From the NCBI RefSeq assembly GCF_042242105.1, contig NC_092014.1:10415374-10479373 (forward strand): a stretch of 64,000 bases of DNA, written 5' to 3'. This document shows, piece after piece, positions 13,601-43,623 of the stretch. The DNA is from Pempheris klunzingeri. Its lineage: Eukaryota > Chordata > Actinopteri > Acropomatiformes > Pempheridae. Under the pieces are notes generated by a model that did no database searches, was not told the origin of the DNA, and saw nothing but the letters and a program-made list of their open reading frames with translations. Made by a program: the position numbers and the translations under genes. Each line of letters starts with the position of its first letter. Positions within the stretch are counted from its first letter, which is position 1.

Positions 13601-16600
13601 ATGTCTCAGCTTCCTGGCATGGAAGCCTCTCCCCTCTGGTCTTGTAAGCCTCAGCAACACATGAACGCTGATTATATCAACTCAGATATGCTCCAGTTTG
13701 TAAGTGCATGTGGATTACGAAACTGTGCATTGACTGGTGGGTGTCAGCTGTATTTGCTCATAAGCATATTTAAGTTTCCATGAGGAAGTTACCTTTAAAA
13801 TATCGGTCTGTCATTATAAAGCAGAGCAGGTGGCGTTTATCTTAAACGCACGAAGGTGTGATAATAATCAGGAATGTATTTTGGGCGGCTATGCTCTGCA
13901 ACACATGCATTACATGAGACAATAGTGTTTACAGAATGGGAATACGAGACATATCAGCTGCAGCTAAACACAGTAAGTCCAAAGTATATGCAATGAGATA
14001 CATGTCCAGTGTGGACCTGAAACAGTTAGTCACTTAATTGATCAATTGATTTGACAGTCTAGCAGCCTGAAGATTAAAATGCTGTGAGTCCTAAAGACTT
14101 TGGTAAACCTGACTTTTCCTCCACCAACACTGTGAGATTCAGATCTGTGGTTTTAGCACTGGATGAATTGCCATTAAATCTGGTTCACATGTTCATTATC
14201 GGGAGATGATGAATTGAAGTTTGATGGCTTGCTAAATTTTGGTAATGACCAAATACCTGCTCTGCTTTGTTCAGTGCTATTAGCAAATGTTAGCATGCTA
14301 ACATAGTATACATGTAGTAAACTTTGGTAATCATCACTCTAACGTGCTCACATTAGTGTCCGTGTGAGCATGTTAGCATGCTGACGTTAGCATTTAGCTT
14401 AAAGTACCACAGTTAATCTTGTTCAAGCAAAAATACCAAACATTTACTCATTGCAGCTTTTCAGATGTGAAGATTTGCTGCTGTTTTGGTGTATTATGAT
14501 AGTAAACTTAATATATTTGGGTTTGTGACTCTTGGCCAGATGAAACAAGCAATTTGAAGATGTGTTCTTGGGCTGTATGAAGTTGGTGGGCAATTTATTG
14601 GGCAAATTATGGGCAATAGATAGTGTCATTATTCAAATTGTATACGCTGCTTTTAGTTTGCCTTAGCAACAAATGCTGGTGGGTTAACTGTGTGAATGCT
14701 GCAGGTTCAGCTGCCATGATGGCCCTACGGATGTGACTGATGTTGTCTTAGAGGCAGTCAGACTCTTAAACACCTGAGAGGTTTAATGAAGCTCCTCGTC
14801 AGGTGGGGAAACATTCCTGTGTGACAGCATGAGGCTCTCTGTGATGGCCTCAGGCTAGAAGGTGAGAAGTGGGAGAGTAAACTGAGACAGAGGCACGATC
14901 CCCACCCGTACATTTCTGTTACTTTTAGATTCGCCTTCATTATTTCTTTTCTTTAACCCAGATTTTCTCCGTCTGCCAGTTTAACTCCCTGCTCGGCTTC
15001 CAGCGGTGCAGCAGCCACACCTGCGTCATGCTAACTAAACACAGTTATTTTTATTTCACTCACTGTGATGTCACACTGTTTGCATTTTAGCTGTATTTAT
15101 TTAGCCATCATCTAAAAGGCCAGCGGGCAGTCCACACAAACCAGGAGAATGATGTCACTGTTTTTAGATGACACGTGATGTCTAATAGACGTATGTTGTG
15201 ATGGGTTTGTGCCTGTTTGTCTTGCCGTGTCCTATTTTCATTTCCCCTTTACGTCTTTGCTCTCCCTGTTTCTACTGTAAGTCATTGTTTGGGTGCGTTT
15301 TTTCTGTTAACATCTTGTCCATCAACCTCCTCCACCCCTAATTCATAAGTAATGACCATGCAGCAGGCAGGCAGGGAGCCAGGCAGAGTAGCAGAGCAGA
15401 CATGCTGGCTCACCAGGCCTCGTCCCAGCGGACCAGAGCCACTTATCTCTCACAATAATGACATCTGCATCGACTGGCTTAAGGAAAGTGGCTAAAAAGA
15501 GACTCTGGATTTGGGAAGTCCTTTCCATATTCATTCACTGTTTTATAATTGACTGAGCAATTGATTTGATTTAGAGAGTGTCCTGAAAATTGCCTATTTC
15601 ATTAGTAACACTGAAAAGTCGTAGTAATACTGATGTTATTAAACAAACCATTTGTTTGTAACACAAACGTAATAATCATTACTACGGATATTGTCATTTA
15701 TGATGCATAAACAAATGGTCTAATAATAACCATCCTGACCTCACTCAGCCTTGCAACCATGAACAATGTTTTCACACATAACTGTTGTCAGCATTTTAAT
15801 GTCTGTTTGACTTAACAGCATTTGTATAACTCAACTCAGTATGAATCTGAGGATGCAGCATAAGCAGATGTCTAATAAATGTATTTTTAGATATGCAAAT
15901 CTTATCACTACAGTAGGAAGCTTTGAAGCACTGACATAAAAAGAAAGTAATTGTCATAAAGATACATTAGATGCTCACTAGGCACACATTAACCTCAAAT
16001 ACAACCCAATATAATGAACAAATGTGTGTGTTTGAATCCTTATTCCATTACATCGTACATTTAAACATACTGCACTGACTTGTGCCAAACAACATTTTTT
16101 TTCCAAATGAAGTGATAAGTTCTTTACCAGTAACTGCCCGAACCTCAAAAGCTTTTTGCTCAGTAATTATTTTACCACTTTATTATTACTCTGGTACATT
16201 AAGAGCAGAGCAGAATAATCAGAATTTAAAAATAAAGGACAGGGAACAAGCTAAAAACTTACATTGCTAACAAATACTGGGAATAAAACTGTGACTAAAA
16301 TAATACCTTGTGGAACACCACAGGATATTTCCTTGTCCTGAAACAAAGCTCCACAAGTATCTAAAACTTGAGAAATAAATGAGTGCTTAAGGTTGATTGG
16401 AGAGGTGACTTTTGAACAACATTAGTATTAACACTGCGTTATGGTCATCTGTTTGTTTCATAATAATGATAATGACGAAACAGTAATAATTACCTTCACC
16501 TGTAGTGTTCTTGTGTTTGACAACTTATTTTTGTTTTAATTTTATAAATATGGTAACTTTTTATTAGTGGGAAGGGAAGAAGTGGTTCAAAATGTTCAAA

Positions 16601-16828
16601 AGCCTTTATTATTATCTTGGCTATCTACCTTAATCATGTGTCCTCAATAAGAAAGGCTTTTTCAATTTTGTGCAGCGTGTCTTTTTTTTGGGGGGGGGGA
16701 AATCAATCACATCTACGTTACTGCTTGACTTGTGAGAAAGGAACCGGAGAGTAAAAAGCCTCATCACCATAACCGTGAAGGATAATTCTCCTTGAATGAC
16801 TTCCCCCTTCTCCTCCCTCCTCTCTCAG
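10385..16828. other. Putative coro2a intron 1 / upstream DNA
   Basis: No coding exon was found. It contains one dispersed repeat copy (14095-14425) and a (GT)n run near 10584-10607. A further (G)n run lies near 16690-16699, just before the first coding exon. Confidence 0.5.
14095..14425. repeat. Dispersed fish repeat, copy 2
   Basis: Shares with 2070-2562 the blocks GGATGAATTGCCATTAAATC, TGACCAAATACCTGC, AGCATGCTAACAT and TTAGCATTTAGCT, in the same order with indels. It lies in the putative first intron of coro2a. Confidence 0.6.
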
Positions 16829-28040
<11,212 letters not shown>

Positions 28041-30960
28041 GACTTGCCCGACCTGCTGAGTCACCTTCACCTCCTCCTCGTGGAGCTCATGCATTACTGT
28101 ACAAACTTACTAACCACCACATTCTTGGCAAGGTCCCGACTCACCTCTTATTCTTTAATGAGCCCCCCCCCGAATACTCACTGCACAGGGATGATTTCAA
28201 CCTCATCTTCGTCTTTCAGTCCGTCACTTCCACACAAGATGCACATACTCTTCGTTCATGTATATACACTCAAACACTGAATCTTATCCAGCTGTACCAC
28301 GTTTTAAAACTCTTTGCACCTGTTTACCTTTACCCCGTTTCTTTTGTACGCCTCACAGCTATGCAACTTTATTGTACTTTTTAGCTTTTTTTAATGCTCT
28401 TTGTAGCAGCGAGATAAAAGGATGTTTGTGCCTGTCTTGGCTGAATGATGTGGCTCGTCTGCGTGTTGTTTGAAAGTTGTTGCGGGGCAGGAGCAGACAT
28501 CCTGTGTGATTGTAAAATTACGCTGAATTTATTTTCTACGCTTGGTGATTGTTTTTTTTTTTTTTCCTCCCCAATATTTAAACTACTGTAAGTGGAGATG
28601 GCTGTGGTGTTTTACCGTATGTGTGCTTGAATGAGAATGATCTAAATGAATGAGGATATCATGATCCCAGCTGTGTTCATCCGTTTCATTGAACTGCATT
28701 TGTTTTTTTTTTATTTTATTTTTTAATGACTGGAAAATTGGTGAAAAATCCATCTGTTTCACAGCAACTATTCTGTCAGCCAATTCTGTAACTGATGCTA
28801 TGTAGCAGTTTCGATCTCAATTTTTATATTTATTTTAAAATACCATTTAATCAAGTACTTGAATTTCCGATTGTAATTTTGGAAAATACAGCACGCAAAC
28901 TGCTTAAAACGGCCTGCTTGCTTTTTCCTGACACGGAGTCACGGTGAAGAAACCGTTTAAAGCCATCACAGAGCAGAGTACTGCAAATACTGCGCCGCCT
29001 CTGGCTTAGGTTTTGTTCCAGTAGCTTTGTATATGCATTTTCCTTAAGGAGGCTGTGTTTTTTTTTCCTCTGTAAAAAGCTGAAACACGACCGCTCGTGT
29101 TTTAATCTGAAAGTGTCTCTGCTACTGTAGTGGATAGTAACATCTAAGCACCTCACAGCTCTGATGAGTTAGAGTGAGAAAAATTATGATGTATATTGTG
29201 AGATGACGGAAGTGTGTCACACCTTTTTCTACCATGGTAGCCATCCCTTCAGTATCTCGCCTGTATCAGGAGATGGTACGCTCCTTGGTTTGTCAATTTT
29301 TTTTACTGGATTAAATAACTGACTGATTCACATACAGTTTCGCAGTAAAGGTATAAAAGATTATCCACTGAATTTAATATATCATGATACAATCTCGTAT
29401 TAGATGAAAATGTAGGATTTCATTCTTATTGCCCACTCCCAAGGTGGACCTGCAGTTGTTGAATGCTGAACAAAATAATCATTGACATTGTTCATTCCTG
29501 CACCTTGGAAACACAATCTCCACTCAAGGTCAGTTATAATGCCGACTCTCAACAGTCTGTATTAGCAGGTGGAGTTTGAAAGGAAGTGGCCCTTGAGTAG
29601 AAATGTCTTTTTCAACTGCTGTCTACAACATCAAGAATGAATTATCAAACTCTGTTTTAAGCCAACAGGGATGAGAAGTCCTGGCACAGATATCTGATGG
29701 GTTTTTTTTCGTAAAGATGGACAGAGATTGAAATAGCCTGGATGAGGCTGGTGGGACAGAATTCAGCTTAACAAGGGGACTCATCTTCCTCTCTTCATTT
29801 CACTTAAATGTGACATGGAACACATCAACGTTTTTAAATGCTTAGCTGTGATGTGATCTGTTACTGTGACTGCAGAGGCTTAAATAACTGTAAAGTGTGC
29901 ACACATTTACACTGAGGAGTCGGTTAAGTCCACCCCAATGGCATCTAGAAATGTGTTTTTCCTAAGGGAAATTCTGAACGCCGTTCATAGCTTTTGCCAC
30001 GGTGCAGTCAGACCAGTTTCTCATATACGTTTCTGTCAGCATTGGGGCAGTGGATTTTCAAAAGAAGACATTCTCTTGTCTCTCATGTCCATTTTGAGAG
30101 GAACAATTCTCTGACTGGCATGTAAATATGCATAAATATTAGGCGCCACAAACAATATAGCTGTTGATCCTAAGATTACCAGCCAGGTACAGCACAAATG
30201 ACCATGCATGTCTGTATTTATGTAGTCAGAGGCAAAAGCTCACATTTCTCCGCCAAGATGCATCACATGGAAACTGCCACGCCAACCACAGACACACAGG
30301 CCTCAGTACAATTGTGAACCTTTTGACCTCTGGTAGGACAGTTCTAGCACAGCTTCATCTCTGGCTGACTTTTGTCCAGGAGCAGCAACGCCCGGCCAGT
30401 GTAAACTCTAACCACTGCTGCTGCTGGTGGACGTGTCTCAACACATTTCCACAATGTGCTGCTGTTTTTACAGTTGGCCAGTGGACTGGCTCGAGGGCTG
30501 ATTTGGTCTTTTCTTCACATCACAGCAGTTTAAGGAGACAGGTTGTACTTCCATTTTGCTTCTTTTCTGTCTTGTTGCTATTCCAGTCAGACTAATTATG
30601 TTCCCCACAAAATTTATCTAAATGGATTGTTCCTCAGCCAAAGAACAATTTCATTTGTATTTTTATGCTATTTCTGCCTGTCAAAAATCTGTCTGGAAAA
30701 GCAAATGAAAAAGGACTTTTGTCAAAACTGTGCATTTAAAACATAATTATTGGTTAGCTTAGGGACTCACTGCTCAGTGCAGTTTATACCACAAATAAAT
30801 ACTTCATATCTCTCACTAAATAACAAAAGAAGCTGCCATTTCTTACCCAATTTCTTCAGCTCTGTTTTATAGTGACTGAATTGCTGCTCCATATCAATAC
30901 CTGTGAGCACACCTACTATGGAGCCCTAAAATGTTTCATATACATGAATAAAAAGGACAT
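28041..30960 (+). other. coro2a 3' untranslated region (end uncertain) and downstream DNA
   Basis: The sequence after the coro2a stop is AT-rich, without convincing ORFs. Candidate polyadenylation words are ATTAAA at 29310-29315 and AATAAA at 30794-30799 and 30947-30952. Which one is used cannot be told from sequence alone. Confidence 0.35.
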
Positions 30961-31524
30961 TATGCAACAATCTGCAAAATATATTTATGAACCAACATTT
31001 TTTTCAAATGATTGAAGAAATTGTTAATTCATTGTTGTTTTAAGTTATTATGGAATGGAGTTTCATTTGATATAATTTTTAGTCATAGACATTTTATTTC
31101 ACACTTTATTATAGTGGTGTTGTCACCACTCTCTCACCTTTCAGCCAATCACGAAGCCTCAGCGTTAGTTCCTGTTAGCTGGAGCAACAGCTTACTAGAG
31201 GCTGCTGCTGTAAATGAAATTAGTTACAAATGATATTCAGAAAAATACCATAAGGTAACAAAAGGGGAGGAATTAACATTTGAGTTTTAATAATTTCTTG
31301 AATATTTCACAATTTACCTTTTGCATTTATATATTTTGCAGAATTTATTCAGGTGATCATTTATTTCACATTTATTTATTTTAATCAGACACAGATTGAA
31401 TTAATTTGGTCGATCCATTCATTGATATTACAGGTTTATCCACTGACAGCTTTCACATTGTTGTAGATATCTGGCAAATTTACATAAAGTCAAACCCCAC
31501 AGATTTAAAACACTTTCTTGTGCT

Positions 31525-31685
31525 GCGACTAATAATTTTTTATCACTTAATCAATTAGTCTTTAAACAGCTTTTCTTTAGAAAATGTTTTTGTTTAAAAA
31601 TGGCTTCAGCCGATTATTAAAGAAGTTGCTGATTCATTCCCCGTTGATCGATTAATCAACAAACTGTTTATTGAATCTATTTTTC
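31525..31685. repeat. Dispersed repeat with TCGATTAATC words
   Basis: GTGCTGCGACTAATAATTTT at the start and GATCGATTAATCAACAAACT at the end match a very common teleost repeat. A longer reverse copy lies at about 47665-48070. Confidence 0.5.
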
Positions 31686-32254
31686 CCCAGTTTATTAGAG
31701 TTTTTATTTTCATTCCAGTTCACTGGAGTGTTATCCACTGAGAATAATTAATCTCTCATATTCCTGTTACCAGCCGTGAACACCCACACAGGTGTTTTCC
31801 ACTGACAATCAAACACTCTTTATTTCCTCACGTGGTCATGAGGAGTTCAATCAGGCAACAAGTGTAAACACCTGTGTAGGTGGACCAGGGGATTGTAGGG
31901 ACCTTTAAAGCACTTTGGCATAGTTTGTGTGAAACTGTTCACTCATGTTGCAGAAAAACATGAGCTATTCAGTCTTGTTAAAAGGGTATTCCAGCAATTT
32001 AACACATTAAAGTGAGACGATGTAACTTTTGCTTAACACAAGTAGAGGAGCTACTGGGGCCTTTTTCACAAAGATATTTTCGACTGGTCCGTGGTGTGAG
32101 GCCAATCAAATGTTTGACGGTTTAACTACAATAAAGCCTGACGTATCTGAAGCCTAAAAGGTTAGCCACCCCACCCACAGGATATCGTTGTGTTCACACT
32201 ACGAGCTACAAAGTGGCAAAGCGTGGCTAGCTACACTGACGCTGAGTCACTGCT

Positions 32255-32287
32255 GACATGACATGACATGACATGACATGACATGAC
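32255..32287. repeat. (GACAT)n pentanucleotide tandem repeat
   Basis: About six and a half perfect units of GACAT; the next unit has a C-to-G type change (GACGT). Confidence 0.9.
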
Positions 32288-32390
32288 GTGGTTATGTCAC
32301 CATAGCGTGCACCATATACATTTCCAAACATTACATGTTGTTGACCCATTTCATCCCTGTGTGCACTGCAATACACAGAAGCTAATGTTA

Positions 32391-32441
32391 GCTAGCATAG
32401 CATTAGCTAGCATAGCATCAGCTAGCATAGCATCAGCTAGC
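32391..32441. repeat. 15-bp tandem repeat GCTAGCATAGCATYA x3
   Basis: Three consecutive units at 32391-32405, 32406-32420 and 32421-32435, then a partial GCTAGC. Units contain the GCTAGC palindrome. Confidence 0.9.
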
Positions 32442-35189
32442 GAGGTAACACACCTGTGAGGAGAGAGAGGAACATATGAATGGTTGATTCTTCCCCACGT
32501 TATTGCAGTGCTGATAAAGGTCAACTCAACTTTATTTGTGGCACCTCTCGCCCGTCACTCAGTGACAAGAGTCAGACGTCAGTTTATAGCTTCGTGCCTC
32601 TGCTTTCTGTTGAAAATGACCCGACTTTGTGGCTCGTAATGTGAAAACGGCATAATTCAGGACTAGGGCTGTGTTTCCATGGTAACCACTACATAATGAT
32701 GTAATGCTGTCTTCAGCACTATTTACTTTGAAGTAAAACTCGTAAGCTTTTCATCTGGTCTGTCTGTTTTAGACCTTTTTCCTTCTGAATCTGCCTCTAT
32801 CTTGTACCATGTATCTTTTCTGAGATCTTGTAACTGTTAAATTTTCGCAGAAAGCAAACATTTTCTGTTGGGGTGATGGCAGTTGAGTGGTTTGATCTGG
32901 GATGTATGGGCTTTAGGCAGTTACTTGTTTAGCTATTTAGAAACAAATTTACCCAGAATTCATGAACCAGAAAGCTTTGTGCCACAGATCAATTTAGACG
33001 TTTATCTGAAGTCTGAGTAGTAGTTACATCTAAGTCCAAGTGTATCTTTGTAAAACTGGCCCCTGTCATACCGGTCAGGTTGTAAATGCAAAACCTCTGA
33101 TTGTTTTTTTTATGCTATTAGTTATAATTTCATCTTTTCATTCATAAGAGGAAGAGTGTTACATTTATTCCGTCAAAGGAAGCTATAGTACCACTTTAAG
33201 ATGAGTTTCTATTGACATGAAGGGTAAGTCTTAGCTTAACTAATTAGGGAGGGTCTCACAAAAAGATATTGGTTGCATTATGGGAAATGTAGGAACGCAG
33301 CATTATAGAGCTCGATCCACACTAGGGACCAATAGCCAGGATATGTTGACCTCTGCAGCATTGACTTTGACCATTGTGAGTTCCGCTTCCTGAAGTGCAA
33401 TACTAAATTTCTGCATTATGGATGAATATGATTCAATATTTGTCATTTTAGTGAAATGACACTACTTCAAATCTATAGCATGACACAAATACAGAAAAAT
33501 AATGACTTTACTGCCAGATAGATCAACAAATACCCAGTCTTTTTTATTCTTTTATTTTTGTGGTGTACCATCCTGTGTCAATCAGTGACTTGCTTGTGCT
33601 TGTGCAAATTGGGTATAATTTCAATATACACATTAATATGAATTATCAACACCAAGCTGTGTGGAGGGCGAAAGGAAAGTTGTTTCTTCATAAATCCTTC
33701 TCTTGCTGTTTTTTAAAGTTCAGCAAGTTATATTATGAATAAGTCATCTCAGTGTTGTAGTACAGTGATGATGGCTTTCCTGTTCAAGTGTGACTTGTAG
33801 TAGTTTAACCCTGCAGATGATCATCATTCTCTTGCACTGTTATGAATGTGGCCAATACCAAATCCTCAGAAAACAAGCCAAATGAGAACAACAATATCAA
33901 TCCATTCCAGAAACCTCTTGGTATCAAAGCATGCTCACTATGATGGTCTCTTACTGGAGCAATAATGTAGTTGCAGAGTCAACTGTGGCATTCACTGTCT
34001 GCACATGTCTGTTTCATTAAAGGATTATTGCTGGGTTCATATGAGCCTCACTGTGCCTGGTCTAGATGCATTTTAATGCAATTATTGTGATGTCTTTTAA
34101 CTGTCTGTGAAATGTATTTAGTAAAAAGTGAAGACGATGTCATCCCGTTTCATTTAATAGTTTCTTAAATGTGTAAAAATCTGGAAAATCCATTTGTTTG
34201 TAGCGAGCAGCAGAATATTGCCCTGCCTAAAACAATGAATTGCGGTAAAAAATATTTCACTCAATTAAACAAATTGATTGGATTAGCTATTGTTACAAAA
34301 ACATTAGTATCCTACTGCCTGCTTTAGTGAAGTGTTGACTGTTTGGGGTCTGTGGCTGCTAAAACATGTGGACGACCAACATTATTCATCTGTACATGAT
34401 TCCCTGGTTTGCATTCAAAATTCAAACATGGACTCCAAAAGAAGCAGCAGCCTGAAGAAGGAGAAACTCTTGTAAAATCACATTATTTTTCCTCAAAAGC
34501 ACAGTAATGTGGTTTATCTGCAGTTACTGGGCTTAATGTTAAAAATACAGGCATTACAGCTCTCTCTCTCTCTCAGGGTTACATTACTGTCTCTAAAGTG
34601 AAAATGACTTTGATATACTACTACAGCTTTAATGTCAGGTGGGAAACCTCTTAAAGGATAGGATCACATTGTCCAAGTCTGTCTTTAAACTGTTCTCACG
34701 TGGCCCAATGTACATTCAAGGTTATTGGTCACTGTAAACTACTGGTTTCCATCCTGGGGGTCAGGACCCCCTCATGACGACACAAGGGGACATTAATTGT
34801 TTATCAGGATGGGAAAGAAGGAAACTCGTACTATATTTTTGCTATATCCAGTATTTATTTTCTTATACTTGTAAAATTCTCAACAATTGTGCCTCTTCTG
34901 CCCTATAAGTTAGTCAAATGAAGCAACCAGGAGCGATCTGATGGCGACTAAGCTATTTCCACATACAAACTGGCATGTGCGTATTATAGAAAGACAGACT
35001 TGTAAAAAATTTAGACCTATCCTTTAAGACAAAGCCTTTTCTGTGGACTGTTTACAGTCACCATCAGTGCAGACAACACTGAGAGCATGACAGCTGAGGC
35101 ATATGGGCTACATGGGCATCATTTCACTCCTTTACGTTAAATTTGGGACGCCAGAAAAGCGACGCAGGACGAGAGAAAAGCACAAAATG

Positions 35190-35799
35190 TTAACATTTTA
35201 TTTACAAAGTTGTTTTTTTTGTCATACAGAAAGTAAAAATGTAGCTACAACCTTGATTTGTGCAACAGGCGGCCACACTAAAAATCATGGCTCGCTGGTT
35301 GCACAGCTGCTATAGCAATAATTTTATTGGGAAAAATAAGGAACAGAAAAAAAAAAATAAGACAAAATGAGAAATAATAAACCCAACAACAAAAAATAAT
35401 TCATCCAACAAAATATTAAAAGCACAGACCCAAAACTAGATACCAGTCCCAAAGTCCTCACACGGGAATACATAAAGAGGGATCGACAGTGAAATTGTGG
35501 AATGCTGAGTGCTGGGCTGCCTGAGAACCTCGGGGCCGTGGGGTGGGTGAGGTGGAGGGTTGTGGGTGGCTCTCAGTTCCATGGGGGGGTGGAGGGGGGG
35601 AGAAAAAAAAGGGGGGTAGGGGTGGTGGGGGCAGCTCCACTTGGCCCACCCATCCGGTACAGTCTTGCCCCATAAAAAGAGCTCAGAGCTGGGGGGGTAG
35701 ACGTGGATTACAAAGGCGGTGCGAGTTGTAGGAGGGCGGACGTTCGGGTTTGCGGGGGAGGAAGGGTAACTCGGTAGGCTCTCGTTTTCAGTCTTGCTC
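35190..35799 (-). other. anp32b 3' untranslated region with polyadenylation signals
   Basis: Reading on the minus strand after the stop at 35800 there is a G/C-skewed stretch (35520-35760, C-rich on the transcript strand) and then A/T-rich DNA. AATAAA on the minus strand occurs at 35323-35328 and 35197-35202. Proline-rich ORFs here are by-products of the C-rich composition. Confidence 0.5.
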
Positions 35800-40964
<5,165 letters not shown>

Positions 40965-41110
40965 CTTGCCCTGTGAAAGTTAAACTTTTCTCTCTTGGGT
41001 TTTGGTGGGATCTTCAGTCCAAAGGCAGAGATGCCCTAATGGAGGGAGAATATAGGACTGTATAATGAACTGAGCCAAACGCTAAGTTAGTCGGAGAGAG
41101 GAGAAACCAT
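40965..41110 (-). promoter_or_regulatory. anp32b 5' UTR and proximal promoter region
   Basis: This stretch lies directly upstream of the anp32b start codon on the minus strand and contains no other gene. The first exon must extend into it; the exact transcription start is not visible. Confidence 0.4.
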
Positions 41111-42240
41111 GGAGGGAAACGGGACTGAAACAAAATATACGCTCAACAGCGCCATCTGCGTCCAGAAACGCCCATCGCCTCCATAAAGGCATTGCAGTCA
41201 CAAAACATGACGCTGCCCCGAAACGGTGCTATGGTGCAATTTATTTCTGCAAGGAAAGTACTGTGCTATGTTTAGTGAAGACAGGAGCCTTTTGTTTGAA
41301 ACATCACTTTTATAAAATGAACAAAAAAAAAAAAAAAGTAGAATACATGTGTGCAGTTTACTTAAATCACCATTCAGCCAATTAGTGGTCGATAAAGTAG
41401 GTCATATGGTGAACTTTGTTTAACTAACTTAATGGAGTTACATAGCTTGAAAGCATGCCCATGTTTTATTATGTTTGTTATATTAGTATTGATTCATTTT
41501 CAACATGTAAGTAAAGCAAATGTCTAAAATAACAAAGAAATCCTGTTTTGTTTCCTGTGAGTATTACTCAGACCTGTTGCCCACCAAAGCAACAATATCC
41601 CCTTTGTTTAGCAAATGCATATTTTTAATTGTAGCCCAGTTAATGATGGATTTGTAATGTGACAATTTTGATCAATAAACTGCACAGTGGATTAACCGTG
41701 TTGCACTTTTTGTTCATAAATGCCAGATTGGTTTAACTGTTTGGGCACATTTGCAAGAAAGGAGGGGTGTGTTTGGTTTGCAGTAAAGAGAGCATTGTAT
41801 ATGCATATGGAGAGTAAGAGCACCCCCTCCAACCCCACCCCCTCTTTACTTCCTGAGACACCACAGCCCTCAAGTAGAAGTCTACTGAGTAGGACATGTC
41901 AGGTTTTGATGTATCAAAATATGAATCAGCAGTTATATTCTGGATTATAGTAAAATTATTCATTGATCTTTAAGTTTAGTCAGTAGTAGAATATATATCT
42001 CACACATACGCTCATAAGATCCAGACTATAATGCTGTGCACACACTGTTCAGAGCATGTTAACCAAACAGTCTTTCTTTGGCCATATACAAATTATACAT
42101 CCACAATATACAGTGCATTTACAGTGTATATGATCTGTTTTCAAACCAGTTTTGTAGTTGAAAATGCACGCCAGAAGATGGCACTGTAATATCTACTTTG
42201 ACATTTCTTCAAACTTGAGTGAAACTGTGCAACAGTAAGG

Positions 42241-42275
<35 letters not shown>

Positions 42276-43465
42276 TGAGCAACAGCCTTTTCTGCCTTGA
42301 GCTGTAACAGTAATGCTGATGAAAATCTGTCATTCGAAACAATGTGCATACTTGGCAGAAGTCCATCCTCGTGTCTGTTTGACTTCTTCCAGCTGAGGAG
42401 GTAACTGTGCCGCCCAGCTGACAGTCAGCATTGATACTGGAGGTGCTGGTTGTGTCTTAAATGTTTATGGCAGTTTAAATGTGTTCAATGGGGACAGTTT
42501 GTCTGACCTCTCCACAACAACTTGTTTGCAGCTATAAAGAATGCACCACATGAAGCCGACAGTACATTAGATTAACACACAGGTCTCCTACTATGATTCT
42601 AGAGAGTGTGTGTGAATTGCGTAAAGTTTCTCCAATTTAAACGTGTGTGAATTTAACCAAGAGACCTTCAACATTTCCCCTACAGTGCTGGAGGCAATTG
42701 GCAATTGAGTGTTATTTACTCTGCTGGACAGCTTCTTTCTCTGAGTGGCTCAAACACACACATCGAGACTCAATGTGCTGTGAGAAGATTGAGAACACAC
42801 CCCAACTGAGCAGCTCCCCATCTGTGAGATAAGACGGGCATGCACCCCCACACACACACACACACACACTCCAGTCGTAGACAGGACTTCTTGCTTAGTC
42901 TGATTTTTCTACATGGAACTCTACGCAAAGGACTTTACGACACATTCCTTTACTGGAAAAGGTCATGAATAAAAGCATGGCTTTTTATATGTCTATTTAC
43001 CATTATTTGTATTGCGTATGCAGAAAGCAGCATGTTGGACTTTGGGATATTGACTTATACATATCTTATTGAGATCTTCATTCTATCTTTACTTGTTCTG
43101 TGCCCTCCAGCAATATTAGGAAATTTAGACGATGAATAATTGTCTAAATTCAGTCAAACTACACCTCTGCCATTGCTAAGCAACAGCAACATTGCAGCTT
43201 TTCTATGAGCTGTCAGCATGCACATAAACATGCATGCAAAACAGAGGAATGCATAATATTTTCCAGTTCTTACTAGTTACTGACAGCATTTCACACTCAT
43301 GAATTTTGCTTTACTTTTGAGTCTAATAAGCCTGCCTCTATATGTATGTCCTTTTTGACCACATGCATTTTTTTTTAATCCCTATCACACACTGCCCACA
43401 CACAACTTGCTCCAGTCTTTTTTCTCTCTGTCAGTGCTGTGCCAACTCCTCCGGCTTTACAAATA
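41111..43465. other. Intergenic DNA between anp32b and hemgn
   Basis: The genes diverge here. No ORF of interest; microsatellites at 42239-42276 and about 42848-42868. The last 160 bp carry the hemgn promoter motifs. Confidence 0.5.
42239..42276. repeat. Compound (GT)n(GA)n microsatellite
   Basis: About ten GT units followed by about nine GA units in the intergenic DNA between anp32b and hemgn. A separate (CA)n run lies near 42848-42868. Confidence 0.85.
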
Positions 43466-43540
43466 TGATAAGACCAAAGCTGCAACAACTCTTCCAGCAC
43501 TATGGTAATGGTTAACCAGATAATTCACTTAGGGGTGGGA
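43466..43540 (+). promoter_or_regulatory. Possible erythroid promoter motifs upstream of hemgn
   Basis: TGATAAG at 43466-43472 and AGATAA at 43518-43523 fit the WGATAR GATA-factor site. GGGGTGGG at 43532-43539 is the reverse complement of a CACCC/KLF box. All lie within 160 bp of the hemgn ATG. Hemogen is a known GATA1 target in mammals; the use of these sites here is inferred. Confidence 0.35.
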
Positions 43541-43623
43541 ATAGAACAGTCAGAAGTTAGTCTGTCTTCTTTTCTGACTTGCCCGCCGTCAATGAGTTGA
43601 ATTCATTCATAGCAGGACTCAGG

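Larger units (their letters stand above)
30961..35189. other. Intergenic DNA between coro2a and anp32b
   Basis: The two genes converge here (3' ends face each other). Human NANS and TRIM14 lie in this interval, but no exon of either was recognised. Contents are dispersed repeats, the tandem repeats at 32255-32441 and AT-rich sequence. Confidence 0.55.

Noticed and set aside
30164-30595. 143-codon plus-strand ORF between coro2a and anp32b
   Set aside because: Composition and residue order look random, there are no family motifs, and it lies in the putative coro2a 3' UTR or downstream DNA.
32391-32441. Possible CRISPR-like array
   Set aside because: Units are directly adjacent without spacers; it is a simple tandem repeat in a vertebrate genome.
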